Assembly (NCBI RefSeq): GCF_000372725.1 | Contig: NW_005194698.1 | Location: forward strand, 206,985 to 258,347 | Direction of reading: 5' to 3' | Source of the DNA: Emiliania huxleyi CCMP1516 | Taxonomy: Eukaryota > Haptophyta > Isochrysidales > Noelaerhabdaceae | Length of the DNA stretch: 51,363 bases | In this document: piece after piece, positions 10,617 through 21,347 of the stretch | Layout: each line of letters starts with the position of its first letter | Position numbering within the stretch: position 1 is the stretch's first letter | Made by a program: the position numbers and the translations under genes | Notes under the pieces: generated by a model | The model's input: the letters and a program-made list of their open reading frames with translations, nothing else | The model's database searches: none | What the model was told of the DNA's origin: nothing

Positions 10617-11457
10617 ATGGGCGCACAGGATGCTGCAGATGCCGAGGCCGTGCTGAACCAGCTGATGCGGACGGGGGCCAACGTGGCGCCTCCAACCGGC
10701 GGCGAGGAGGGCAGCAGCGCAGAGTTTTTTGAGGAGATCCGTAAGCTGCTGGCAGATTTCAACGTCTCCATCCAGGAGGAGTCAAAGGATCGCAAGCTCC
10801 GCTTCCACGTCAAGCGGCTCATCAAGTCCCATCAGCAGCGAGGCGAGGATGTGGATGAGGATGATGATGACGGTGACCACGCCCTTGCCGCCTGTCACAC
10901 ACACACATAAGACGTGCATTCTCATCTCTCCCTCTTCTCTTTCTCTCCGCAGTTGCGGTGCTCTTCACCATGGAGGACAGCTCCAAGGTCTTTGCCATTG
11001 GCAACATCGAGCAGGTGGCCGTCGCCGACGGCACGGTAGACGCGCGCCGCGCCACTGGCAGCTCGAGCGCAGAGTACCTGCGCCAGCTCTCGATGAGTCA
11101 GCGCAGCAACGCTACGGGGTCTTCATCAACGACCCCAAGGGCCTCTTTATCCTCCGGTGGTACCGTGAGGTGAAGGGTGACGGGACCCCCCCAGACGGCC
11201 CGCGCTACCAGAACAGAGCGTGCAAGTACTACAAGCTGACGAGCGACAACGATGGGGAGGCCTTCCGCTGGACCAGCAACTACCAGATCATCAGCAAGGT
11301 GTACCTGAAGAAGCACTCCCCCCTGCCTCTCTGCTATTCTCTCAGTGCGGCAGACAAGAAGATGGTGACGTCCACCATGAAAAAGATGGTGGGACCGGGA
11401 GGCAGAGTAGAGGCTAGAGTATGTATGTGTAGTAGAGTCCTGCTGGTCTCCTCTTGA
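10617..11457 (+). CDS. Unrecognised protein, at least two exons, apparent frame change
   Basis: Starts MGAQDAADAEAVLNQLMRTG and runs to an acidic stretch (GEDVDEDDDD). An intron 10873-10952 (GTGACC to CGCAG) joins it to VAVLFTMEDSSKVFAIGNIE and ending AEYLRQLSMSQ. The continuation YGVFINDPKGLFILRWYREV and YKLTSDNDGEAFRWTSNYQ is clearly protein-like but lies in another frame from about 11105, with no room for a normal intron between; this is a frameshift, an assembly error or a mis-drawn exon. A possible last intron runs from the GTGTAC near 11299 to CTCTCAG near 11345, giving ADKKMVTSTMKKMVG. I do not recognise the family. The gene sits between two CTGACAGC minisatellite blocks. Confidence 0.5.
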
Positions 11458-11488
11458 TAATGTCATAAGTGTGGCTGGTGTGTGTCAG

Positions 11489-11785
11489 AGCCTGACAGCA
11501 CCCCGACAGCACCACCTGACAGCACCTGACAGCAACAGCCCAACGTCCGACAGCAGCAGCAGCCTGACAGCTCTGACAGCTCCGACAGCGTCTGACAGCA
11601 ACACCCGACAGCTCCGACAGCACCCGACAGCTACAGATCCCCTCTGATGTCAGACACGCACCCGACAGCACCCGACAGCACTGACAGCACCCGACAGCTG
11701 GTCTGACAGAGGCACCTGACAGTGCCTGACAGCTGCCCGACAGCCCGACAGATGACAGCACCTGACAGCCTGACAGCCAGGGCTC
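11489..11785 (+). repeat. CTGACAGC/CCGACAGC minisatellite, downstream block
   Basis: About 300 bases of copies of the same word as at 10086-10345, in the same orientation, many followed by AC or ACC. It starts about 30 bases after the last plausible stop codon of the 10617 gene, so it probably begins in the 3' untranslated region. Confidence 0.85.
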
Positions 11786-12050
11786 AGTCGCACTGCCAGA
11801 CCCGCCGCCGCCGAACCACCAGACGCAGACGGGAGCAGCAACAGTTGCAGGGGGGGGAGGGGGGGTCCTCGTTCCTCGAGGGGGGGGGTCTAAGCTGCCG
11901 CGCTCCTGTCCGAGAAGCACGTGACAGCCATCATGCCCACGTAGCGCTCAGAGGCACGACGATTAAAAACTTAATTGTGAAATGTTTCTCATAAATTCTC
12001 ATTAGAAAACACATCGGGGAAGTGATAAAGAGTGTGTGAATCCATACGGG

Positions 12051-12745
12051 CTAGTGCCATTTCACTCTGACACGCTAATCTTGAAAACGTCTCCAACGGA
12101 GCTCCGTGTTGCTTCCAGCGCCCTCCCCCGCGCTCCCTGCGACCATGGCCGATGATCCTAGGAAGAGAGGTCATCTGGCTACCGCGAGAGCGACCCAACT
12201 CGTCGACATCGTCCGATGATGGTGCCGCAAAGTCAGCCTTCGGAGGCTATCGTGGGGTCGAGCCGGCAGTAGCCGTGACATGTGGTTCCACCACCCCTCG
12301 TAGGCTTTGCCTCTGACCGCCACCGTTCCCAGGCTGCCTAATGGGATGGAAAGGAAGGCTCGGCGAGCGTATAGAAGCGTGCTCGACCTCGTCGTGGCAA
12401 CCTGTACGGCAGCGCTGGTAGGCGCGATGAGCGTCGTGCCACCTGACCCGAGACGGGTCGCAGGCGTCGTACCGAGCGCGTCGAGACCATGTCATGATGT
12501 GATCTGCACGGGTGAGTCACGTCGGCGTCAAAGGAGCGACGTGCGACCTGTCAGAGCTTGATCTCCGATCTCAGCGACGTCGAGTCGTCTCCGGCGCGCA
12601 ACAAATGTACCTCCCCGCAGGACGCTTGCGTGACTCAGGGGACTCGCAGCTGCCTCTGGAAGGCACCGAGAGGTACAATAGTGCGCAAATGGTCAAAATC
12701 AAGGTTTTGTAACGCGAGCTGTGCCACAGAGTGAAATGGCACTAG
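12051..12745. mobile_element. 695-bp element bounded by a 19-bp perfect inverted repeat
   Basis: 12051-12069 (CTAGTGCCATTTCACTCTG) is the exact reverse complement of 12727-12745. The interior has no coding frame I would support and no transposase motif. Size, termini and lack of coding capacity fit a non-autonomous element of the MITE type. No obvious target duplication is seen outside the termini. The alpha/beta hydrolase stop codon lies less than 30 bases beyond its right end. Confidence 0.6.
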
Positions 12746-12771
12746 CCACGACCGACCTGCGCGCGCCGCCT

Positions 12772-13749
12772 CTAGACGATCGCAGCTACCTCATCCGCTA
12801 CGAGCCTCGCCACCAGCGCCGGTTGCTCCTGCACGACCAGGTGGTGGCTCGCCCCTGGCAGTCGGACCACGCCCGCGCGCAGCGTCTGCGCGACGAGCGA
12901 GTAGGCGGCGGGACCGCTGCCCGGCAGCAGCAACGGCGAGAAGCGCGACGCGGAGCAGGTGACGAGCGTGACGGCGGCGCCTCCGTCGTACCCCGCCGCC
13001 ACCTCGCTGGCGACGAGGGGCAGCCCGAGGCAGCGCGCCTCGGTGGCCGGGTCGCAGCAGAGCTCGACGCCGCCTCCCGGAGCGTCCCTCAGCGCGCCGC
13101 CGAGAAAGGCGTCGAGCGAGCGAGAGTCCCACCCGGCCGCCATGCGCGAGCCAAAGTGCTCCCGCGCGGCGGCCGCGCTCGGCCAGGCGCGGCGGCGCTG
13201 CGCCGCGGCGTTGGCTAGCGGGTTCAGCCCTGCGGAGGTGAGCAGGCGCGCGAGCCGGCCGACGGCGGCCGGGAAGATGGGCGGTTCAATGGCCGCCACG
13301 CGAGCAAGCGAGCCAGGCTGGCGCAGCTCGAGCGCAGCCAGCACGGCGCCGCCCATGGAGTGGCCCACTCCGACGGTGCGCGACGCCGGAGCGACAGCAC
13401 GCAGCTCCGACTGAAGCACCTCCCGCGCCTCGGCCACGTGGTACTCGTCCCACCGCCCCGTCGGCGGAGACGATGTTGACGCGCCGTGGCCGGAGAAGTC
13501 GAGCGCAACCCACTCAACCCGGCGCGTCAGCAGCGGCGCAAGATCCTCCAGCACAGGCGCCCAGCACTCCTTGCTGAAGCCGAGGGCATGCGTCAGCACG
13601 AGCGCAACTGGCGCATCGCCGCTGCCGCTGTCGCTGTCGCCGCCGCCGCTATCGCCGCCGCCGCCGCCGCTGCTCCCACCAATGCTGCCGCGGGCTATAG
13701 AGAGCCCGCTACGTAGAGGGCGCACCAGCGAGCCGGGCCAGCGCGCCAT
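12772..13749 (-). CDS. Alpha/beta hydrolase, single exon
   Basis: 325-residue serine hydrolase of the alpha/beta fold. Order: Arg-rich N-terminus (MARWPGSLVRPLRSGLSIAR) that could target mitochondria or plastid, a Gly/Ser linker encoded by a GCC/GCT-type repeat, strand and oxyanion region LVLTHALGFSKECW, VALDFSGHGAS, nucleophile elbow VGHSMGG (the catalytic Ser), and the late His in GASHHLVVQEQP. The acid residue is not certain. Substrate unknown; esterase, lipase or epoxide-type activity are all possible. The frame is open upstream to 13866 but only with non-ATG codons, so the ATG at 13749 is preferred. It is divergent from the CorA gene and is one of the few intron-free genes here. Confidence 0.85.
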   Translation of the reverse strand: MARWPGSLVRPLRSGLSIARGSIGGSSGGGGGDSGGGDSDSGSGDAPVALVLTHALGFSKECWAPVLEDLAPLLTRRVEWVALDFSGHGASTSSPPTGRWDEYHVAEAREVLQSELRAVAPASRTVGVGHSMGGAVLAALELRQPGSLARVAAIEPPIFPAAVGRLARLLTSAGLNPLANAAAQRRRAWPSAAAAREHFGSRMAAGWDSRSLDAFLGGALRDAPGGGVELCCDPATEARCLGLPLVASEVAAGYDGGAAVTLVTCSASRFSPLLLPGSGPAAYSLVAQTLRAGVVRLPGASHHLVVQEQPALVARLVADEVAAIV

Positions 13750-14020
13750 GCCGCCAGTTGTGGACCGGCTCTCCTCGCTGCTGCGGTGTGAGAGGCCTCG
13801 CCCAATAAATAATTCCAGCCGCGCTGTGGGTTTCTTCTCGGAAAAGAGGAGGAGGAATCTCTGCACGCTCCTGCCATTCGAGGGATCTCACAAAAAAACA
13901 AAAAAATATACAAGTGCTCAGTGCGGTAGATCGGTCAGTCGGGGCGCGTGAGCCGGACTTGTGAGCCGGACGGCTTTCATTTCTCTCTGCGTTGTTGAGC
14001 CAGGACTCAACATACTCGTT

Positions 14021-14193
14021 CTGTTGCCATCCCAATCTGTCACTCCCCTTTCTCCCGGCCGGGGTGGGGCGCGCGCGGGGGCGGCGGGTGTGCGGCGAGT
14101 GTGCGCGGGATGTCTGTGGGCCCGAGAGCGATATGCCCTGTCCGCCTTGCGTTGTTTTCATAACATCGAAGGCAAGCTCAAAAAAAAATAATA
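14021..14193 (+). repeat. Dispersed repeat copy 1, SINE-like with A-tail
   Basis: Begins TGTTGCCATCCCAA and CTGTCACTCCCC, contains CTTTCTCCCGGCCGGGGTGG, and ends GCAAGCTC followed by a run of A residues (14180-14188). A second copy on the opposite strand occupies 50172-50336, with the same start, the same core and an A-rich end. The 3' A-tail suggests retroposition, though no polymerase III box was identified. It lies about 30 bases upstream of the ATG of the CorA gene. Confidence 0.65.
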
Positions 14194-14223
14194 GTAACCC
14201 AACGACGCGCCTTCTCCGCGCTG

Positions 14224-16836
<2,613 letters not shown>

Positions 16837-16919
16837 GATCCAGCGTCATTTGTTGTGGGGTGATCGAAATAGTGCGTCCTGCGAGGGAGCCTCGCCACGA
16901 CCCACACCCCCGCCCCCAA

Positions 16920-17296
16920 AAAAGTTGTTCACGGCCGGTACAAAAAAACCGAGGCTTCGGCCAACGAGGCTTCGGCCAACGATATTATTGCTGCCGCCCC
17001 CCCTTGCCGTCCGTTACCGCCGTGCCGCCGTACCGCGGCCGCTCCTACAGTGCCGCGCCCGCCGCGCCGTATGTCCCGCCGTCCGATGTCCTGCCTGCCG
17101 CCTGCTGCCGCCGCGCCGCCTTACCGCCGACCCTTACCGTGCCGCGCCGCCTTTACACACACACCTTACTTTCTGCTCGACCGAGTTTGCGCTGATGAGC
17201 GAACCGAGCCGCCGGGTGCCCCGCAGCGGCCTCGCTGGGCCAGAACATCGGCCCCGAGTGCTCCGCAGCAGCCTTGCTGGGCCAGAACGTCGGCCC
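16920..17296 (+). repeat. Short tandem duplications between CorA and the next gene
   Basis: Two copies of the 15-base unit GAGGCTTCGGCCAAC lie at about 16951-16980. Two diverged copies of a roughly 42-base unit lie at 17216-17293, each containing CTGGGCCAGAAC followed by TCGGCCC. The rest is C-rich with no convincing open frame. Confidence 0.6.
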
Positions 17297-17460
17297 GCGA
17301 GGTGGGGTGCTAGTCTGGGACCCATACGTGGCAGTTCCCTTGCTCCAAGCGCTTGCGCTTCGGCGGTAGTGATCTAATCACCCGAATACCACGTTCGGAT
17401 CGCTCCTCATCGCAAACCCTGTCAGCAGTTCACCTACGGGTATGTTCGTAAGAGCTACAT
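17297..17460 (+). repeat. Dispersed repeat family, copy A (full-length)
   Basis: Shares with 48472-48645 (opposite strand) the sequence from GCGAGGTGGGGTGCTAGT through GCGCTTGCGCTTCGGCG to TCGCTCCTCATCGCAAACCC and GTAAGAGCTAC. Its right half is repeated again at 18636-18720. It ends about 85 bases upstream of the ATG at 17544, so it may form the promoter or 5' leader of that gene. Confidence 0.7.
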
Positions 17461-17543
17461 ACAAAAAAAGAAAAATAGTTCGCGAAGAGAACCGGCGCAC
17501 AGCGCACACGACGGCCGTCCGGCCCGCACGACTGTTTCCGACT

Positions 17544-18248
17544 ATGCTTAGCGGCCGTGCGTCGTTGACAGAGGATGCGCCCGAGTGGCTGACGGATGCG
17601 CTGGCGATTGCCTCTCGCGGCGGCAACATCTCGGGGCCTGAGTTGCAGCGCTTGAACCTGGCAGAAGCGGTGCTCCAATCTCAGAGCTGAAGAGTGTCAT
17701 AATTCACCTCTGACCGTTTGCTTGTTGGGTGTTAGGAGCTGACGCGTCTATCTTCAAGGCGATCAGCAGCGCAGGGCGGCGATGATGCCGAGCCAATCTG
17801 GCTACGAGAAGCGGCTGCGAAGATGAAGGCAATCCGCCGGGCCTCGGCGGCAATGAAGAAGTCATACGTGGGTGGGCCGTCGCACGTGCAGGTGATAATT
17901 GAGCCACTTCCAGAGGGCGACGAAGACGAGATTGCATCCCCAGTGGCCGGTCAGGGGGGGGCTCACCGACCGTCCCGTGATCGTGGGAGGCATCGCCTCC
18001 TTCTCGTAGTTTTTGCGCTTGCATGGCTCATCGCGATATCCTACTTGACGACCGATGACTCTACCCGGTTCCTCGTGGGTGTGCTGGGACTGTGCCTTCT
18101 TGGCGTTCTCGACGGCACTGTACGGCGCTGCTTGAGATGGATCGCGGCCAGGATAGCTGGCCGTCGTGCATCGCAACAAGAACCAGAAGACTTGACGCCT
18201 GCTATTGCTGCGCTGGGAGTTCTTCTCGGTGACCGTGCCGAATCGTGA
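17544..18248 (+). CDS. Small protein with two predicted membrane helices, two exons
   Basis: Exon 1 is 17544-17684 (MLSGRASLTEDAPEWLTDAL to AVLQSQ) and exon 2 is 17736-18248 (ELTRLSSRRSAAQ, IWLREAAAKMKAIRR). Together they give 217 residues in one frame. Membrane segments are LLLVVFALAWLIAISYL and FLVGVLGLCLLGVLDG, near the C-terminus, followed by a basic stretch and an acidic tail. I do not recognise the family. The 51-base intron (17685-17735) has an ordinary AG acceptor but no GT or GC donor: it begins AGCTGAAG, and the next exon begins GAGCTGAC. A copy of the dispersed repeat lies directly upstream. Confidence 0.55.
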
Positions 18249-18635
18249 TATGCGCATATGACGTGCCAAATCTTCGCTCGCTCCTTCGAGCGATCCCACA
18301 TGACAGGTCACAGCAAATGGGCATCGCTGCAACGGAACGTGACCACAGTGTTCGACAAGAATCAAGATTGTGGAAACCACGTTCAGAGAGAGATTTTAGA
18401 AAACCAACAAATCTCTCTTGACGTTCAGTGCCCTTAGGCATGACGTGGACAGGTGCCCCTACACGTAACACGTAGAGAAGACTGTGATTTACGACCCCCA
18501 AGGAGGCCAATGGAATGCGACCGTGCAGCATACACACGTGCAGCTTTCTGTTTCCTTCTTTCTTTCGGTGACGGCCAGAGAATAGGAATTCCGCTTAACC
18601 TGCAACCTCTACACAGTGGAATTCAAGAAAGAAGA
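18249..18635. other. Intergenic stretch without recognised content
   Basis: Lies between the membrane-protein gene and copy B of the dispersed repeat. GC content is lower than in the neighbouring genes. I see no conserved frame, RNA gene or repeat. Confidence 0.5.
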
Positions 18636-18720
18636 ATAATCACCGGAATACCACGTTCGGATCGCTCCTCATCGCAAACCCTGTCAGCAGTTCACCCTCG
18701 GGTATGTTCGTAAGAGCTCA
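18636..18720 (+). repeat. Dispersed repeat family, copy B (right half only)
   Basis: About 80 bases almost identical to 17376-17456, including GAATACCACGTTCGGATCG, TCGCTCCTCATCGCAAACCC and GGTATGTTCGTAAGAGCT. It ends 60 bases upstream of the ATG of the AP2-RING gene, the same position that copy A has relative to its own gene. Confidence 0.75.
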
Positions 18721-18779
18721 GGTCGACCGCGAAGAAAAGAAACCTCCGGAAACGTGTCAGCCATTTATCCTCTGTGGCC

Positions 18780-19853
18780 ATGATGATGCCCGGGCCTCCA
18801 GGAGGGGCGCTTATCTCCGTGCAAGAGGCGCTGGGCTTAGGGCCGGAGCCGCCAAAGCCGCTTACGGCCGAGGAGGCTGAAGCGGCGGCGGAGGCTGAGA
18901 ACCTGACGCTGGCGCTGTCGGACAAGAGCGCCACTGGCTTCAAGTGCGTCGGCAAGATCAAGAATGGCCGTGCGAGGCCGTACGTGGCGCGGGCGTATTG
19001 CAACGGAAACGAACTCGCCCTCGGCTGCTTTGCCACGCCTCAGGAGGCGGCCCTCGTCATCGCCCGCCGCGCGGCAGAGGAGGGGGTGGCCACGCCGCTG
19101 TGCCAGGCCCTCGCCGAGGAGGGGATGGCCACCCCCGCCGCTACGCTGGCGCCCAAGAAGCCAATGTCCCCCGAGGAGGCTGAAGCGGCGGCGGAGGTTG
19201 AGGGCCTGACGCTGGAGCTGTCGGACAAGAACGCGACGGGCTTCAAGGGCGTCTCCGAGTTCAAGGGGCGCTCGAGGCCGTACCGAGCCACGGTTAGGTG
19301 CGAGGGCGGGGACCTCGTTCTCGGCTGCTTTGCCACGCCTCAGGAGGCGGCCCTCGTCATCGCCCGCCGGCACCGCCGCGCAGAGGCGCGCGCGGCGAGC
19401 GACGGCACGCGCGGCGAGAAGGAGTGCCCCATCTGCCTCGAGACGCTCGAGCCCTCGACCGGAGGCCTCGTCAAGACTGCGTGCCCCGGCGGCGGCCACA
19501 TCTTCCACCGCTCGTGCCTCTACCGCTGCTTTGGCGACGGCTGCACCGCCGACTGTCCCATGTGCCGCCGCCCCGTCAACAAGGGCGACGAGACCCCGCT
19601 GCCGCGGCCCGACGAGACGCCGCCCAAGCAGCGCCGGCTCTCCTGCTTCACCAGCCGCGAGATGGCCGGGATGGCCGATCTCGTCCTGACGCGGCCGAAG
19701 CGGGAGGCCCCTTCGGAGGGTGGCCCGTCCAAGCGGGCCCGCTCCACCACCACCTCCGCGGTCGCGGTCCGGCAGGCGGTCGGCGCGCTCCCGCGGCAGA
19801 GCTTGCGGGTCTGCATGCGCATGGGCCTGCCGACGGAGCACACCGTGCGCTAG
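18780..19853 (+). CDS. Two AP2-like domains plus a RING finger (putative E3 ubiquitin ligase)
   Basis: Single exon, 357 residues. Two tandem AP2/ERF-like units carry TGFKCVGKIKNGRARPYVAR and TGFKGVSEFKGRSRPYRATV, each followed by LGCFATPQEAALVIARR; these fold as three strands and a helix and usually bind DNA in plants and algae. The DNA encoding the two units is nearly identical in places (LGCFATPQEAALVIARR is repeated exactly), so the duplication is recent. Next comes a RING-type zinc site: CPICLETLE, a Cys in TACPGGGHIFHRSCL, and CPMCRR. The C-terminus is basic (PSKRARSTTT). The combination suggests a nuclear E3 ligase tethered to DNA; that role is inference. The ATG at 18780 is the first in frame. 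Confidence 0.8.
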   Translation: MMMPGPPGGALISVQEALGLGPEPPKPLTAEEAEAAAEAENLTLALSDKSATGFKCVGKIKNGRARPYVARAYCNGNELALGCFATPQEAALVIARRAAEEGVATPLCQALAEEGMATPAATLAPKKPMSPEEAEAAAEVEGLTLELSDKNATGFKGVSEFKGRSRPYRATVRCEGGDLVLGCFATPQEAALVIARRHRRAEARAASDGTRGEKECPICLETLEPSTGGLVKTACPGGGHIFHRSCLYRCFGDGCTADCPMCRRPVNKGDETPLPRPDETPPKQRRLSCFTSREMAGMADLVLTRPKREAPSEGGPSKRARSTTTSAVAVRQAVGALPRQSLRVCMRMGLPTEHTVR

Positions 19854-19985
19854 AGCCGACGCGACCTCGCGAGGGTAGAGCCGGTGGCGAGGTGGAGCCT
19901 CCGCAGCCGACTAGTCGGCGCCTCCCACCTCTCCCTTCACGCCCCGCCTCGCAAGGCGCGAGAGCCGTGCGAATCTGTCCTTCGT

Positions 19986-20387
19986 TAGATAGGACAAAAT
20001 CTTTTTAACCTGCAAAGGGGTGGCCTGCACGCCCTGCGTCCCTTTCTCGCCGCGCGCCTGGAGCGCGACCACGTGCAGGACACTTGGTTTAAAGTCGATG
20101 CAGTGTGGGTGTGTGTGTGGGCGGAGGCTGGGGTACCCGGGGGAGGGGACCGGGGGGGGGGGGGTGCCGTGGGGGGACAGCGGGTCAGCCGGCGAACCGG
20201 AAGGCCAGGACCGGAGGGGTGAGGCCTGGAGCCAACTGTGGGTGGTGAGAGTCTCACACTAGAGGCCGTCATCGCATTCGCCCTGGGACCCAGCGCTGAC
20301 TTCTGACTGTCGTTGCTGTCTATCCCTTTCTCGACTGTCTGAGCTTGTGCGTTTTTGTGTGAGAGCCCGAGCTGACTCAGAGGCCCC
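19986..20387. other. Intergenic stretch
   Basis: Contains a G-run at 20150-20163 and the 16-base string CACTTGGTTTAAAGTC at about 20082, which also occurs at about 31669 upstream of the MORN gene. No coding frame is supported. Confidence 0.4.
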
Positions 20388-21253
20388 CTGGATTCGACAC
20401 TTCAGCTTGGTATAGTATCATCGTATCCTTCTCGAGGGGGTATCAAGGTATGCTCTAGGCCTCTGTGGGGACTTATCTCGGCTGGGTATCAAGGTATCAT
20501 CGGCGGCCGCGCAGCGAAGCGACAATTCACACCTCGCACCGAGGACCGAGCCCTCCCGCATGGTCCGCCCCGGTATCATTCAAACTCTTTGCGCTTCCGC
20601 CGTACCCCCGCGCGCCACGCCCACCAGCTGGCGGCCGCGTCACGCCGCTGGGACGGGCTTGTCAAGAAGCGCACGGCCTTCGACGACAAGGTTGCGGCGG
20701 CAAGGGCGAAGGCGCAAGCGGCTGTGGAAGTCGGGCAGCAGCGCAAGGCGGCGAAGACGGCCGCGAGCGAGGAGTTTGCGCGCCAGCAGCTCGCATCGGC
20801 GCAGGCGGCGGGGGCGGCGGCGGGGGACACCGAGTCCGCAGCGGAGCCCGCCACGGCGCCTAACCCCGCGCTCCCCTCAGCGCCGGCCCCGGCCGCAGCC
20901 GTGCAGGCCGCGGCCCCTCCCGCGGCTGCAGCCGCACCGGCTGCGGCCGCGGGCCCGTCAAACGCGACGACGGCCGCCATTAGCGCCCTCCTCGCCCAGC
21001 GCATTGCTTAGTGGTGCGCTCGCCTCCCTCCTGCGCGACGCTCACTCGAGCGCGTTGTCTGTCTTGGCGCGCGCGCAGCGCGCGAAGAGGTGTGAAGAGG
21101 GGGGTCGTGTCCGGTGTGAAGGGTAACCCACCAGGGTATCAGCCTATCCTCTAGGGGCCCAATGCGGGTCCTCTCAAGAGGGTATCAGGGTATAGCCCTG
21201 GGGTATGATCTGGGATACGATGATACTATACCAAGCTGAAGTGTCGAATCCAG
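20388..21253. mobile_element. 866-bp element with 41-bp perfect terminal inverted repeats
   Basis: 20388-20428 (starting CTGGATTCGACACTTCAGC) is the exact reverse complement of 21213-21253. Inside each end are degenerate copies of GGGTATCAAGGTAT and AGGGTATCAGGGTAT, typical of subterminal transposase-binding repeats. Between them sits one Ala-rich open frame (20589-21011). No catalytic transposase motif is visible, so the element is probably non-autonomous and carries a passenger gene or captured exon. No clear target duplication flanks it. Confidence 0.75.
20589..21011 (+). CDS. Ala-rich open frame inside the inverted-repeat element
   Basis: 140 codons. The first half is charged and probably helical (SRRWDGLVKKRTAFDDKVAA, ARAKAQAAVEVGQQRKAAKT), the second half is Ala/Pro low complexity, ending AAISALLAQRIA. 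It has no recognisable domain. It could be an exon captured by the element or the element's own protein. Its expression is unproven. Confidence 0.4.
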   Translation: MRFRRTPARHAHQLAAASRRWDGLVKKRTAFDDKVAAARAKAQAAVEVGQQRKAAKTAASEEFARQQLASAQAAGAAAGDTESAAEPATAPNPALPSAPAPAAAVQAAAPPAAAAAPAAAAGPSNATTAAISALLAQRIA

Positions 21254-21347
21254 CGCGCGCCCCAAGGCGGGACCGCGTCGCGCACGGAGCACACCAGGCA
21301 CCTCAGAACCAAAAAGTGCGAATCGAAAAGTGCGAATCGGTTGGTAC

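Noticed and set aside
10086..11785. CRISPR array
   Set aside because: The repeated word is only 7-8 bases, spacers are 0-12 bases and irregular, and the genome is eukaryotic.
18837..19841. 334-codon minus-strand frame opposite the AP2-RING gene
   Set aside because: Mirror of a GC-rich single-exon gene; no domain.
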